NCBI GenBank assembly: GCA_021229015.1
Contig: CM037782.1
Span: forward strand, 56,029,776-56,093,775
From: Solen grandis
Taxonomy: Eukaryota > Mollusca > Bivalvia > Adapedonta > Solenidae
Direction: 5' to 3'
Length of the DNA stretch: 64,000 nucleotides
Part shown: piece by piece, positions 47,636 through 60,054 of the stretch
How positions within the stretch are numbered: the first letter of the stretch is position 1
How the letters are laid out: each line of letters opens with the position of its first letter
Program-made: the position numbers and the translations under genes
Notes under the pieces: model-generated
Told to the model about the DNA's origin: nothing
The model's input: the letters and a program-made list of their open reading frames with translations, nothing else
Databases searched by the model: none

Positions 47636-48110
47636 CGCACAAAAAATATGGGGTGGCGAATTTAGGGTACTTCACTAATGTTTTGAAAAAAATCAAAAAC
47701 AAGGCTTTTTAGTTTTGTTTTGTAAAACCGGACTTTATTTTTTTGTTCAATCTTCATCATTTTTTCACTGGTAATGTAGTTTTGTTATTCGAAGAGCCTC
47801 ACAATTTAAAATTTAAAAAATTGCAAAGGTCAAGGTCATATTACTACTATTGTTTTTTTTATTTCGGCAAATAGTATCTCCAAAACTAAAAAAAAATATC
47901 GAGAGTATATCGACAAAAGTGCAAGGTCTTGAAGAGCTCTTTCCCGTGATATTTAGTTTTTGAAGATCTGGCTTAATTTGGTCATTTTATGGCAGCCCAA
48001 AGTTTGATCCTTTTTTGAACAATTGTTGATCAGTTTTTAAGCTTCAAATTGTGACATTTTAGAAACGGAATGTTCGACCCATGCATATTGTACACTTAAT
48101 TGAACTATTT
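47636..48110 (+). repeat. Repeat family D relative with GAATTTAGGGTA entry
   Basis: Shares TTGTTCAATCTTCATCATTT, TTTTTCACTGGTAATGTA, TTTTTGAAGATCTGGCTTAA and TTGAACAATTGTTGATCAGT with 50075-50600. Through these it resembles family D of the array. Old and diverged. Confidence 0.65.
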
Positions 48111-48676
48111 GCCGCGTTTCTGGGTACCTATTGGAAAATTTTTAATCAATTTTGTTTCTCATTTTGCCGCTAGTGGGAGCTTTGCTTGAAATCACTCTTG
48201 CTTATAACAAAAGTTGGAGTCTGATTCAAATGCGGTTTTCAGCATTCTGTTCCTTGTTGACAGCACAACAGAATATGATGGAATTCAAAGTATCGGGTGC
48301 GGGAAAAATATTTGCGCTTAAAGAGATTGGATGTTCGAACCTTACACAAAAAACTGTGCAAATGAGAGTAGGTCTGTAATAAAATGACCAAGGGCTGACA
48401 ACTCTCTAAGGTAGAATAAATACCAAGCAACTTTTCTTTAAAATTATATTTAATATAAAATATATACAATGAGAATATTAGAAAAAGAATTAAAGAATAT
48501 GAAAAAAAAACTGCCGATTAACGGTCTCTTTATCTGCTGGTACAATAATAACTGCACTGAATTTTCTGTTTTCACTTTAAGCCCGCATATCAATCTACAC
48601 AATGGCTTACTGATACGTACGGACTTCAATGTGCCACATTCACAAAATGATTCCTAATGCACAGTACCAAACTATA

Positions 48677-48778
48677 TCACGTGCTCTTATCGATGAACAC
48701 TGGACCGACTTCCTGTCGTCGCCGTCCCTTCAGTAAATGTGATCTTAGTCCACCGTAGATAGCCAGCCTGTCGTCCAT
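48677..48778 (-). other. Possible 33-codon ORF of unknown status
   Basis: The minus-strand reading starts at ATG (48776-48778) and ends TGA (48677-48679). It encodes MDDRLAIYGGLRSHLLKGRR and ends EVGPVFIDKST. Upstream sequence is open in frame for a further ~13 codons. The stretch 48673-48860 is markedly less AT-rich than its surroundings, which hints at a former coding or retroelement segment. Not recognised; it could be chance. Confidence 0.2.
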
Positions 48779-48860
48779 ATGACGCATACGTAGATTCTCC
48801 CGTCCTTGCGACGTAGTCTACCAACGGGGTCCCGTATCGACTGTAACCTTTCAGCTTACA

Positions 48861-50074
48861 TAGGCACCATGCCCCAACTAAATACGGCTACAAACAATAA
48901 ATAGCTCTAATTTACTTATAACACTAAATATAAAGTGCAGACACTATTACTTCATAATACTACTTTCATACCAATAACAAATATCTGGTATTACATACGT
49001 GCATTTTATACCATACAACAATATTATGGTTTTATATAAGTGCATTAACGCATAGAACTGGCCTTGTTAGCAATTATATACCAAACAGATATTCCATACA
49101 TCTCCACATTTCTTAAATTACATCAGTGCATTAAAAACAGAGAACCGTCCTCGTTAGCAATTATATACCAGACAGATTCCATACAACTCCACATTTAATT
49201 GCAAAGCAAATACTGTTGGACAAATGCTTCCATGTATATTCAGGTAACATCAAAAATTAAAGACATACCTATAAACTAACATAATTAGTCTCAAAATGAC
49301 ATCGAATATACATAATAATGCAGAACTATGTACTTAGATTCCTCGGCTTATAGAACCAAAACTTAGAAACTACCGAAAATTAAATACGATTGTACACTTG
49401 TTTCCCTGAGAAGAAACAATACAACAATCTCCAAAATAGATATTTAAAATAAAATCTAAGCTTCATATTTACCTGAAAAATTGAAATACAAAATAAAATT
49501 TTACTCACACAAGCTCCGTAATGTAATTTGGTCAGAATATTCTAGACTGGACTAGGTATCTTCCGTAGCTCCCATCGATATCTGACACTGAGTCTCCATA
49601 CAAATCAACTTATATACTAAAACCCCATGAAACCAATATCACGTGAATCGTGCAATAAATTGTAAATCGCTGAATCTCGTGCATCCCGAAAAACACTGAC
49701 AACACTGAGGTATACTGATAAAAAGGCCCTATGTAAAGAAACTATAGGTTTAAACTTCTAAGTCTTAAACATCTCTCTTAATACACTTAAAACTTAGCAA
49801 AACAGTAAATATAACCATTTCAAACCCTAATCATATTTCATTCTGAACGAAAGGTAATAAAAGAAACCTGTGATAAACCTTATATAACCAAAATCGGTTA
49901 ACACAGTTCCACTCTGGCCTACGTGACAAATACAACGTACTCTAAATCTACGCTTATTTTCAGGCCACGTCAAAATTATTTTGTGACAAGGTCTACGTAA
50001 AACCTGCCCAATTTTGTTTGAGATTGAAGAATTCTGTTTGCTGCATATGATTTGCAAGGCATATACGCACAAAA
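48861..50074. other. Gene-free stretch
   Basis: AT-rich. A local duplication is seen around ATTATATACCA(A/G)ACAGAT (about 49073 and 49162). No gene recognised. Confidence 0.4.
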
Positions 50075-50600
50075 TATATGAGATGGTGAATTTAGGGTAT
50101 GTATAATTTGTTCACAGTATGTGTTCAAACTTCACTATTATTTAAAAAGAAATAAAAATTTCAAAAACATAACTTTTTAGGTTTTTTGAAGCTCCTAACT
50201 TTATTTTTTGTTCAATCTTCATCATTTTTTCACAGGTAATGTACGTTTATAATTAAAAGAGCCTCACAATTTAAAAAGATAAAAAAGCAATGGGCAATGT
50301 CATATTACTATTATTGTTTTCTTCTTGGCCCCCCCAAAAAAACTCCAAAACTAAAAATATTTTATTGATAGGATATGGACAAAAAGTGTAAGTTCTCGGA
50401 GAGCGTATTCCTGTGATATTTAGTTTTTGAAGAACGTGCATGATTTGGTCATTTTATGACAGACCAAATGTTGATCCTTTTTTGAACAATTGTTGATCAG
50501 TTTTTATGCTTCAAATGTGTCATTTAAGAAAAAGAATGGTCTACCAGTATATATTGTATACCTGATTAAACTATTTGCTGCAACAACAACATCTGCCATG
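50075..50600 (+). repeat. Repeat family D relative, second copy
   Basis: Parallel to 47636-48110 over most of its length. A third, shorter relative lies at 51050-51262 (TTTTTCTTCGGTCTCAAACA). Confidence 0.65.
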
Positions 50601-51892
50601 CATCATCTTAAATCTTACACACAATATGTGCTGTTATGAAGGATGTTTACAAACTTCATTGCAAATGTTGTTTACAGATATTGTCTCTTTATGTCCATCA
50701 TACTTGTGACAGCCACATTTTGAGTTTAATAACGATAACTGAAAGCGCCATTTTGGAAATAATATTTTTGACTGTTTTTGGAATTGTTCAGTTATTTTTT
50801 TTTAAATTTGTTTTCAAATACCATCGACAACTTATTACATTTGAGTGGAATACCCGTACACTGATGCATTCGGGAATATATTTAATCTAAAGGTGAGGAT
50901 TGTATTCTCGTCTTCTTATGGTGGTGAGAACTGGATACTATAGGATAGTCCAGTAGCACTATTAGAAGAGACTACTAGAGGTAGTAATAAACCCATGCCA
51001 AGTCAAGACAGAAGAACCTGCGCTCGCTTCGAGGCTTTGCCTTTTACATATTACGATTAATGTTTTTTCTTCGGTCTCAAACACCTAAAAAACTTAAACT
51101 ATTTTATGTAGAGAATATGAACAAAGGTGTCAGTGCTAGAAGAACTCTTCCCATCATGATTACTTTTTGAAGACTCGATATGATTTGGTTATTTTTCGGC
51201 ACTTCAAATTTTGTTCCTTTGTTGATCAATTGTAAATCAGATTTTATGCTTCAAACATGATATTTAATTATTCGAACCATGAAACTTGTATACTATATGG
51301 AACTGTTTGTTGCATTACTATGCACCAAAGGCTGTTGTTTCTACGAAAACCGGTGCTGTCGCGCCAGCGACTATATTTAGGTGTTCGCCCCTGCCGAAGG
51401 GCAAAAACCTATTATTCACGCAGTAACAAAATTCCTTCAAGGAGAATGAACTAAAATACGTATATTATTACTTATTGAAATTCTAAAAATCATAGCTTCT
51501 TTTATATATCTAGTTAAGTTTATCAGTGTACATTTGTATGTTTATTATTTGATTGCAACAAATTACAGTATGGTTTTATAATAAAATATTTCTCAGGGTA
51601 TTTTTTACTAGTACACACACAATCAAAATGAAACTCGTCCTCAACATCATTCTTTGTTATATTAATGTATACACATTTGTAAGGCGAAAAACTGTAAAAG
51701 TTTAAGTCAAATAAAATATCTGAATCCTAATCATCAACTTGTTTACAATAAAAACTATACCGTTCTTCCCGCGGAGTATGTTGCCTTTTGTATCTACCTG
51801 TTTGAATGCGTAAAAGATGAACTGATGAATGAAGTTTTGCTAAGCTTAACAACAAAATAAATATTATGATAAGAACAAAAAAAGTGAGAGCA

Positions 51893-51973
51893 GCTATAGG
51901 ATTCGAACCCGCGCGGTGTTTGTCAAAAGAGTAACCTAGTATCTCCATAATTCTTACCCACTGAGCTGACTCC
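51893..51973 (-). repeat. tRNA-like sequence (SINE head or tRNA pseudogene)
   Basis: The minus strand reads GAGTCAGCTCAGTGGGTAAG as an A-box region and GCGGGTTCGAATCCTATAG as a B-box region. They are ~45 nt apart, with a long insertion where the anticodon arm should be, so a functional tRNA is unlikely. Confidence 0.55.
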
Positions 51974-52082
51974 CTATTGAATGATTTGTATGTTAAACAA
52001 TAATAAAACTGTAGGAACTACTTTTTTGTTTACATGATTAACTCCCGCGTAAAGGCCGTCGATGAAAAAATATGCGTTCATC

Positions 52083-52235
52083 CCTGTAATATTGCAAATC
52101 CGAATGCTGTAGGTTCGCAACCCGATGATTTCATGACCTTCTGAGGCACAAAGTACTGGTCCAACCCAGGAACCGTCGAAATGTATTAGTATAAGTTGTA
52201 TGAACTTGTTTCCCAATCGTCGCAAAATAAATGTT
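52083..52235 (+). mobile_element. SINE family 4, partial
   Basis: Contains GTAGGTTCGCAACCC and GGCACAAAGTACTGGTCCAA, matching 7025-7215, and a 3' part GTATGAACTTGTTTCCCAAT resembling the sequence after the 48-bp array (57910-57940). Confidence 0.7.
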
Positions 52236-52580
52236 TAAACTACATCGGCTGTGTTGCCGATTTTCGATACCTATCTCTGGATACTGCGAATCACGCCAAC
52301 AGTCGAACGTTTGTATATCTAGCTGTTCAAGGTTCATATTTCACGCTGACGCGCGATAATACCTCTTCTATGTCCGACTTGCAATAATAATTCTGATACG
52401 ATCAGCGGATGATTGCCGGAAATATGATATAAGAAAGCATTGTTCATTCGAATTTAATAGTAATAACAATGTGCCTTTAACAGATACCATGTACTTTTTT
52501 TTTCAAGGTCAAGGACTCCCTCTCAGTAATTATTTTGTCCTGCCTTTATCAACAGACGATAAATGTGTGTTGTGTGTGTG

Positions 52581-52812
52581 TATTGGGGTTTACCGTCACT
52601 GCGATAGTATTTCAATCATATAGCTAATTACAGGTGGAGGAAGACCCCGAGTACACAGAGGTACCCGGGTAGAACCACCGACCTACCGCAAGCCAGCTGG
52701 AAGGCTTCCTCACATGAAAAATCCGAAGTCCCTACCGGGATTCGAACCCACAGCGGTGAGGGGCTGAGAGATTTGTAGTCCACGACTGTAACCGCTCGGC
52801 CACGGCGGCCCC
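52581..52812 (-). mobile_element. SINE family 2, full-length-like, minus strand
   Basis: On the minus strand: A box GTGGCCGAGCGGTTACAG, B box GGTTCGAATCCC, then GTGAGGAAGCCTTCCAGCTG, CTCGGGGTCTTCCTCCACCT and GACGGTAAACCCCAATA. The head resembles a Ser/Leu-type tRNA. Confidence 0.9.
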
Positions 52813-53077
52813 CTAAATGTGTGTTGTGACAAATACATCCTTTCAGTTATAATGATCATTTTCCTTTTTTCTCGAGAAAAACACATAGAAACACAATACT
52901 TTCTTTGTTAATCTTGGGCTTGTGACCTAAACTAATTTAAAAAAAAACTGATTTGAACGTCTACATCAAAATAAAATCTAATACATTTTAGATTTTATTG
53001 TATTAACATACACACAATACATATAAGCATATATAATGAACAATTTAAAATGTACAAATCCACTAAAAAAAATGAGA

Positions 53078-53078
<1 letters not shown>

Positions 53079-53126
<48 letters not shown>

Positions 53127-53135
53127 AACACACAC
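53079..53135. repeat. Compound (CA)n(TA)n(CA)n microsatellite
   Basis: CA 53079-53092, TA to ~53114, CA again to 53135. Confidence 0.95.
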
Positions 53136-53249
53136 GAGGGGACATCCAAAATTTCGTGGAACCATTTCGAATATCAGCTTGAAAGTTTGAAATGTTGTTT
53201 TGGTACACATAATCAATAACTCTGAATTATATTACGTACTAAGCTTATT

Positions 53250-53837
53250 CAAGATAGCACTCGTGTTTTTTTGTGTGTGTTTTGTTGTTGTTGTTTTGTT
53301 TTTGTTTTGTTTTTTGTTTTGTTTTGTTTTTCTTTGTTTTTCTTTTTTTGTTACAAAAAATACAAGTTGACCAAAGGAAAACAACAAACATGATGATGAA
53401 AAACGCAATACTCTAAGCTAAACGAAAACGAAAGTAGGGGGTAAGAATTTTTGTTTTTTAAATGGCAAGATAGTAAAACATGGAACTGATTGAAAGAAAA
53501 TGAACGGAAAAAACATTTCCCTGAATTGATTAAGTCAAACTTCAAATATCAATAAAAATAAACAAAAAAGCAAAGCAAAATAAAAACAAAATACTGCACA
53601 TCTACTATGTAAATTCAATTTTCTGTACGACAAAGGAAATAATGAAAGATGCAGTTTTGTTTGTTTGTTTTTTTTTTGTTTTTTTTTTTCATTTCTCGTT
53701 TAGCTGTAACTTCAGAGTGCCAGTTTTCTAGTCGGTATTCTTGTTTCAAAAAAGCATGAGTTTGTGCTTCAATATCCCAAAAACATCGCTCTTTCGGTGT
53801 CAGGATTAGCAGGACGGAAGTTATAGATAGATAGCGA
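53250..53837. other. Low-complexity T/G-rich sequence, no gene
   Basis: T-rich TTTTG runs at 53255-53350 and 53653-53690, and A-rich sequence between. No exon seen. Confidence 0.6.
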
Positions 53838-54041
53838 AGAGGTCAGCGCACAAAGTGTTCACCAGTGCATCCCGGGTTCGATCCCAGGTCGGCTAAACGT
53901 TGTTGTAATACGTGTAGTAAGTGTATGTGAATGTGTAGTGCATTCATACATGTGTGTTTTCTCCGGGTACTCCGGCATAACCACGACAATGCCACCATCA
54001 GAGCCAACGAAAGATTTGTTTGTTTGTTTGTTTGTTTGTTT
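53838..54041 (+). mobile_element. tRNA-derived SINE, family 3, ending in (TTTG)n
   Basis: Contains a B-box-like GGGTTCGATCCCAGGTCGGC, the body segment TTTTCTCCGGGTACTCCGGC, and a (TTTG)n tail at 54014-54041. The A box is weak. Confidence 0.6.
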
Positions 54042-54734
54042 ACATGATAGCTTTCTGACAAATAGTTATATTTCTTTACTGATCCAAATCTGAAGCTCTG
54101 AAGTCTCAGCACTAAAATTTATATAATTGTGCATTTTTTTCCGTGTTGTTGGTGGTGGTGTTTACAGAACAAAAGAATATGTTTTCAAATGCAGTACGAT
54201 GCTTATCTGGCTTCATTAACTATAAGTAATATAGGGGTGTCATCTTAAACTACAGAAACGCGTCATTTAACTCCATGCCAAACATTTGAAATGCAAGCCA
54301 AGGCTGATGACCAGTTTTCAAGCGGTTGAGCGGTTTATTCATTTGAGGAGAAGTCATGTAATATTCTTATTTATAAGTATCTCATAATATATCTGTAACA
54401 TCTTCATCGTTGTCAATATCTTGTGATGATAACAGAAAATGTTAGGGTTGCTAGTTGGTTTTAAAAAAATATATATGTTAGAAACTTTCCGCAACCCTAC
54501 GCGTAATAGTCGATAAAGGTATTGAACTATTTTCTCCAGTTTAAAGAATTAAGGGAGATAAACCGTGTCTCATCATTGGCTCAAACTAAAATATGTTAAA
54601 TCTTAATCAGTGAATAGAGTGATTTATGCTCATTTATAAATCCCGCAATACTGCGAAACATTACAGCAGAAATAAATCCAAATCATTTTGTCCACTAAAA
54701 TCAGTCACTCATGTTGTCTTTAGCTGAGGCATGC

Positions 54735-54925
54735 GGTGTGCAAGTTGGATATTGACCTCGTACATCGGCCTCTCGGTGTAGGAAAGACTTTGGCACGAAC
54801 TTTATGAACGCTTCAAGCGTTTCACTCGGTGTCACTTGAAGCTCGTGCCCAAGTCTATCTAACACAGAATGATCTCGTATTTGGTCGATGTACTACCCAA
54901 TGCTTTCTAGGGTCTGCACGAGATC
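54735..54925. repeat. Imperfect palindromic element
   Basis: The left half contains GACCTCGTACATCGGCC and AGACTTTGGCACGA; the right half contains the inverse-like TCGTGCCCAAGTCT and GGTCGATGTAC. The centre holds AACGCTTCAAGCGTT. MITE-like. Confidence 0.6.
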
Positions 54926-55351
54926 AGGTCATTCCATGCTCATGACCCGGTCTGACACATTCTCACATATTTCTTGAACGCCTACTTGCAAAATTAACAC
55001 CTACTTAAGTACGGGGGATTAAGGGGATAAAACGTTTTGTGTTATGTAATGTTGCAATATAGTTGCTCATTCACCCATACAGATTATTTAGAATAAAAAA
55101 GATTCTTGACGATATCCCCTTTGTTAATGCAGGTCTCTTTGAATTGTGTACAAAAGATCGTCATAAAACATTCAAGTTTCTCAATGGGGGAGTACCTGAC
55201 GCGACCCCAGTTGGGCGCTAAGTGCAGTTATTAAGGCACACAGATATTGATCGAACCGTGAACATTTTAGTAAAATATAACATAGTACATGTATACTGGG
55301 ATAACTTAGAAGAAGTAAATGCATTTGACAGGACAATTAATGGAAGAATGA

Positions 55352-55451
55352 NNNNNNNNNNNNNNNNNNNNNNNNNNNNNNNNNNNNNNNNNNNNNNNNN
55401 NNNNNNNNNNNNNNNNNNNNNNNNNNNNNNNNNNNNNNNNNNNNNNNNNNN
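55352..55451. other. Assembly gap, 100 N
   Basis: Exactly 100 N, ~550 bp before the 48-bp minisatellite. Confidence 0.99.
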
Positions 55452-56006
55452 TCTGTACAATAATAACTGTTCATTGAAACTTATGAATCTGATGTGCTTG
55501 TTGTATTTTTGTGCACATTGTATAAAACCATGAATTAAATTTGGATTTTTTTTTCTGTCTGTATTTGATTGCTGGCTTAATATTGCAACAGATGGGTCGT
55601 AACGATGCATACTGTTTTATGACAAAAGTGGAAGTAGTAGGTTACACAATAGATCATGACCTGAAGGGCTATTGAAAATATGTATGGAATTATGATAAAT
55701 GAAAAATACTGGTAATCATCAAAATCTTCATAGTCTTCAGACTTGTGAGTATAAGCTTAGGATTTAATACTGAAATCATGATAATAAGTATAGATCATAA
55801 TTCTGTCTATCCAATCATCAAGCATTTTAACTGTTTGCTATGGAAATATGTTCGATTTATAGGTCGTTTATAGGATACTAGTTCATTATATTGGTTCCAA
55901 GGAACCTCAGATACCATGATCCTGATAAGTTCACCATAACCAAGTTTTACTGTATTTATATCTTTTGGCCAGAAACAGGTCTCAGTGTGCATCTAATAAG
56001 TGTTTT

Positions 56007-57840
56007 GATCCTGTGTCAAGTGACTGTGGTTCTGCTGAGTTTGAAGTGTACTGTGTTCCTGTGTCAAGTGACTGTGGTTCTGTTGAGTTTGAAGGGTACT
56101 GTGATCCTGTGTCAAGTGACTGTGGTTCTGTTGAGTTTGAAGCGTACTGTGTTCCTGTGTCAAGTGACTGTGGTTCTGTTGAGTTTGAAGGGTACTGTCA
56201 TCCTGTGTCAAGTGACTGTGGTTCTGTTGAGTTTCAAGGTAACTGTATTCCTGTGTCAAGTGACTGTGGTTCTGTTTAGTTTGAAGGGTACTGTGATCCT
56301 GTGTCAAGTGACTGTGGTTCTGTTGAGTTTGAAGGGTACTGTGATCCTGTGTCAAGTGACTGTGGCTCTGTTGAGTTTGAAGGGTACTGTATTCCTGTGT
56401 TAAGTGACTGTGGTTCTGTTGAGTTTGAAGGGTACTGTGATCCTGTGTCAAGTGACTGTGGCTCTGTTGAGTTTGAAGGGTACTGTATTCCTGTGTCAAG
56501 TGACTGTGGTTCTGTTTAGTTTGAAGTGTACTGAAATCCTGTGTCAAATGACTGTGGTTCTGTTTAGTTTGAAGGGTACTGTGATCCTGTGTCAAGTGAC
56601 TGTGGTTATGTTGAGTTTGAAGGGTACTGTGATCCTGTGTCAAGTGACTGTGGTTATGTTGAGTTTGAAGCATACTGTGATCCTGTGTCAAGTGACTGTT
56701 GTTCTGTTCAGTTTGAAGGGTACTGTATTCCTGTGTCAAGTGACTGTGGTTCTGTTGAGTTTGAAGGATACTGTGATCTTGTGTCAAGTGACTGTGGTTC
56801 TGTTGAGTTTGAAGTGTACTGAGATCCTGTGTCAAGTGACTGTGGTTCTGTTTAGTTTGAAGCACACTGTGATCCTGTGTCAAGTGACTGTGGTTATGTT
56901 GAGTTTGAAGCATACTGTGATCCTGTGTCAAGTGACTGTGGTTCTGTTGAGTTTGAAGCATACTGTGATCCTGTGTCAAGTGACTGTGGTTCTGTTGAGT
57001 TTGAAGGGTACTGTGATCCTGTGTCAAGTGACTGTGGTTCTGTTGAGTTTGAAGGGTACTGTATTCCTGTGTCAAGTGACTGTGGTTCTGTTGAGTTTGA
57101 AGGATACTGTGATCCTGTGTCAAGTGACTGTGGTTCTGTTGAGTTTGAAGCATACTGTGATCCTGTGTCAAGTGACTGTGGTTCTGTTGAGTTTGAAGGG
57201 TACTGTGATCCTGTGTCAAGTGACTGTGGTTCTGTTGAGTTTGAAGGGTACTGTGATCCTGTGTCAAGTGACTGTGGTTCTGTTTAGTTTGAAGTGTACT
57301 GAGATCCTGTGTCAATTGACTATGGTTTTGTTGAGTTTGAAGCATACCGTGATCCTGTGTCAAGTGACTGTTGTTCTGTTGAGTTTGAAGCATACTGTGA
57401 TCCTGTGTCAAGTGACTGTGGATCTGTTGAGTTTGAAGCATACTGTGATCTTGTGTCAAGTGACTGTGGTTCTGTTGAGTTTGAAGTGTACTGTGATCCT
57501 GTGTCAAGTGACTGTGGTTCTGTTGAGTTTGAAGCATACTGTGATCCTGTGTCAAGTGACTGTTGTTCTGTTGAGTTTGAAGGGTACTGTGATCCTGTAT
57601 CAAGTGACTGTGGTTTTGTTGAGTTTGAAGGGTACTGTGATCCTGTGTCAAGTGACTGTGGTTCTGTTGAGTTTGAAGGGTACTGTGATCCTGTGTCAAG
57701 TGACTGTGGTTCTGTTGAGTTTGAAGCATACTGTGATCCTGTGTCAAGTGACTGTGGTTCTGTTGAGTTTGAAGCATACTGTGATCCTGTGTCAAGTGAC
57801 TGTGTTCTGTTGAGTTTGAAACATACTGTGATCCTGTGTC
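56007..57840. repeat. 48-bp minisatellite (~38 units)
   Basis: Head-to-tail units built on TCAAGTGACTGTGGTTCTGT and TGAGTTTGAAGGGTACTGTG plus ATCCTGTG. Because 48 is divisible by three and the unit lacks stops in some frames, long open frames arise on both strands. The longest, 627 codons on the minus strand (57876-55993), repeats 16 residues close to HSHLTQDHSTLQTQQN and opens with a non-ATG codon. Unit differences are mostly replacements in that frame (Asp-His to Glu-Tyr, Thr to Met or Ile, Gln to Lys), as expected without protein constraint. I treat it as non-coding. It lies inside SINE-like sequence (see 57841-57965). Confidence 0.93.
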
Positions 57841-57965
57841 TTTCATGACTTTCCCAAGCACAGAATATTGGTGCAAACCAAGAACATATGGGAGGGAATA
57901 GGTTGAGTTTTAAGAACTTGTTTTCCCAATCTGTGTAACAAAATAAAGAAGGCTGAAATAAACAA
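57841..57965 (+). mobile_element. SINE family 4-like 3' part flanking the minisatellite
   Basis: AAGCACAGAATATTGGTGCA, then AGAACTTGTTTTCCCAATCT, are a diverged match to the 3' half of the SINE at 52083-52235. Confidence 0.5.
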
Positions 57966-58735
57966 AAAAAATAAAGACAAAAGCTGGTGTTGTATTATAG
58001 TCTGACTAGAATTTATATTTCACATTCTCCTGGTATCAAAGCTGGATAGTGAAGTGTATTGGACCAGATAAATACTAGGCCTAGGTATTGAAGGGGACAT
58101 GATATTGCAGTATAGCTTAAATCTTTTTAAGAAGAATGGCTTTATGAGTGGTACTGCAGTAATGTTCATTGACTATGGATCCAAAAGTTAAGTTTGATAG
58201 CTGCTACAGGAATGAAAACATTTTTCAAGACCAAGGGACAAAGTCAGATTAAGGTACCATTAACAGGGAACATAGTTTAAGTCATAAAATCTTTTTCCCT
58301 CGAAATGATGTAAAAGAAATGTTTAAAATCATATTTTATTTTCAAGCTGATATATCTTACATTGATCAATGGAACTATGTTGAGTTATATTGGCATCATG
58401 ACCTTGTATAATGGATAGCATTACAGGGTCTGCCCTGTATGTTTAAATAGTTTGAATATTATAAGGAATTATGGAATATAAAGAAGAACAGACAAAATTT
58501 CAAAAGAAAACTTTCTGTCATTTTAAAAAGACTGCACCTTTTGTTGTTAAGAGGTCAGAGGTCAAAAAAGATGATAAGTTAACTGTCTAAGGATCCATAT
58601 CTTCCAATATGGCACTGTTATGGCTTGTAATGTTTAAGTCAAAAGGTCCAGTTATACACTTGTTTTTGGTATTTTTATTTTTGTGTGTGTGTGAGTGTTT
58701 TTTAACAAGTATTTGATTTTTTAGCTTGACTATTC
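57966..58735. other. Gene-free stretch
   Basis: AT-rich with no exon or repeat recognised. Candidate intron of the gene with the 60186 exon. Confidence 0.4.
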
Positions 58736-60054
58736 AAAGAATATGAGAGCTATTGTAGTCGCCTTTGTGTCGGCGTCAGTGTTGGCGTTGCAGCTCTTGG
58801 TTAAAGTTTTGCATGCAAGTTACTATCAACCTTATATCTCAATAACCAATTATGGTATTGACTTGAAAGTTTATGAATATGTTCAGGGGCATCAGACAAC
58901 CAAGGTGGATAACTCTTGACTAAATTTGATATAAGTTATGGCCCCTTTTTAACTTAGAAATTTTGGTTAAAGTTTTACATGCAATAGAAAATTTGGTTAA
59001 AGTTTTGCATGCAAGCTACTATCAGCCTTATATCTCAATAACCATTCATGGTATTGACTTGAAATGTTATGAATATGTTAAGGGGCATCAGACAACCAAG
59101 GAAGATAACTCTTGATGGAATATATTACAAATTATGGCCCCTTTTTTAACTTAGAAATATTGGTTAAAGTTTGCATGCAAGGTACTTTCATGCTTATATC
59201 TCAGTATCCAGGCATGCAATTGATTTGAAACATCTTTATTATGTTAAGGGGTATCATACTGTCAAGGTATATGACTCTTGATGGAATATGTTACAAGTTA
59301 TGGCCCCTTTTTAACTTATAAATTTTGGTTAAAGTTTTGCATGCAAGGTATGTTCATGCTTATATCTCAGAGTCCAGGCATGGGATTGATTTGAAATATC
59401 TTTAATGTGTTTAGGGTATTATACTATCAAGGAAGATAACACCTGATGGAATATATCGCAAATTATGGCCCCTTTTTAGCTTAGAAATTTTGGTTAAAGT
59501 TTTGCATGCAAGGAATATCATGCTTATATTTCAGTAACCAGGCTTGGGTTTGATTTGAAACTTCTTTAATATGTTCAATGGTATCATACTATAATGGCAG
59601 ATATTTTTTTAATTAATATAATGCAGATTAGGGCCACTTTTTGACTTGGACTTTTTGTTTAAAGTTTTGCATGCAAGCTTCTTTCCAGCTTATATCTCAG
59701 AAATTGTTTTTGGTATTGACTAGAAAGTTTAGAAGTGTGTTCAGGGGCATCAGAAAACCAAAGAGGATAACTCTTGGATTGCATTTCATACAAATTATGG
59801 CCCTTTTCTGAGTTGGATACTTGGTTAAAGTTTTGCATGCACAGTGTTATTATGCTTATGTCTAAGTAACTAGGCATGGGAATGCTTTTAGATTTTATAA
59901 ACCTATTTAAGGGTATTAGACTATCAAGGTATATCATTTTTGACTATTATTATATACAGGTTATATGAAGGGCAAGAATTGAAATAGATTTTATTTTATT
60001 TACCAGCAAGTATTTTGAATAGTCGAGAGTGCTGTCCTTTGACAGCTCTTGTTT
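58736..60054. mobile_element. Element with seven ~165-bp tandem units and short inverted ends
   Basis: Units marked by TTAAAGTTTTGCATGCAAG start at 58801, 58997, 59163, 59329, 59494, 59659 and 59824; after the first (196 bp, including a ~30-bp internal duplication) the spacing is 165-166 bp. Each also has a version of TATCTCAATAACCA and TTATGGCCCCTTTTTAACTT. The left end CTTGACTATTCAAAGAATAT and the right end TATTTTGAATAGTCGAGAG are inverted around GACTATTCAAA. The right end runs on to GACAGCTCTTGTTTTTATTT. It resembles a common bivalve transposon type. Confidence 0.83.

Noticed and set aside
55993..57876. A 627-codon minus-strand frame as a repetitive secreted or structural protein gene
   Set aside because: The frame is a by-product of a 48-bp repeat, has no ATG or splice site at its start, no signal peptide, and unit differences are mainly amino-acid changing.
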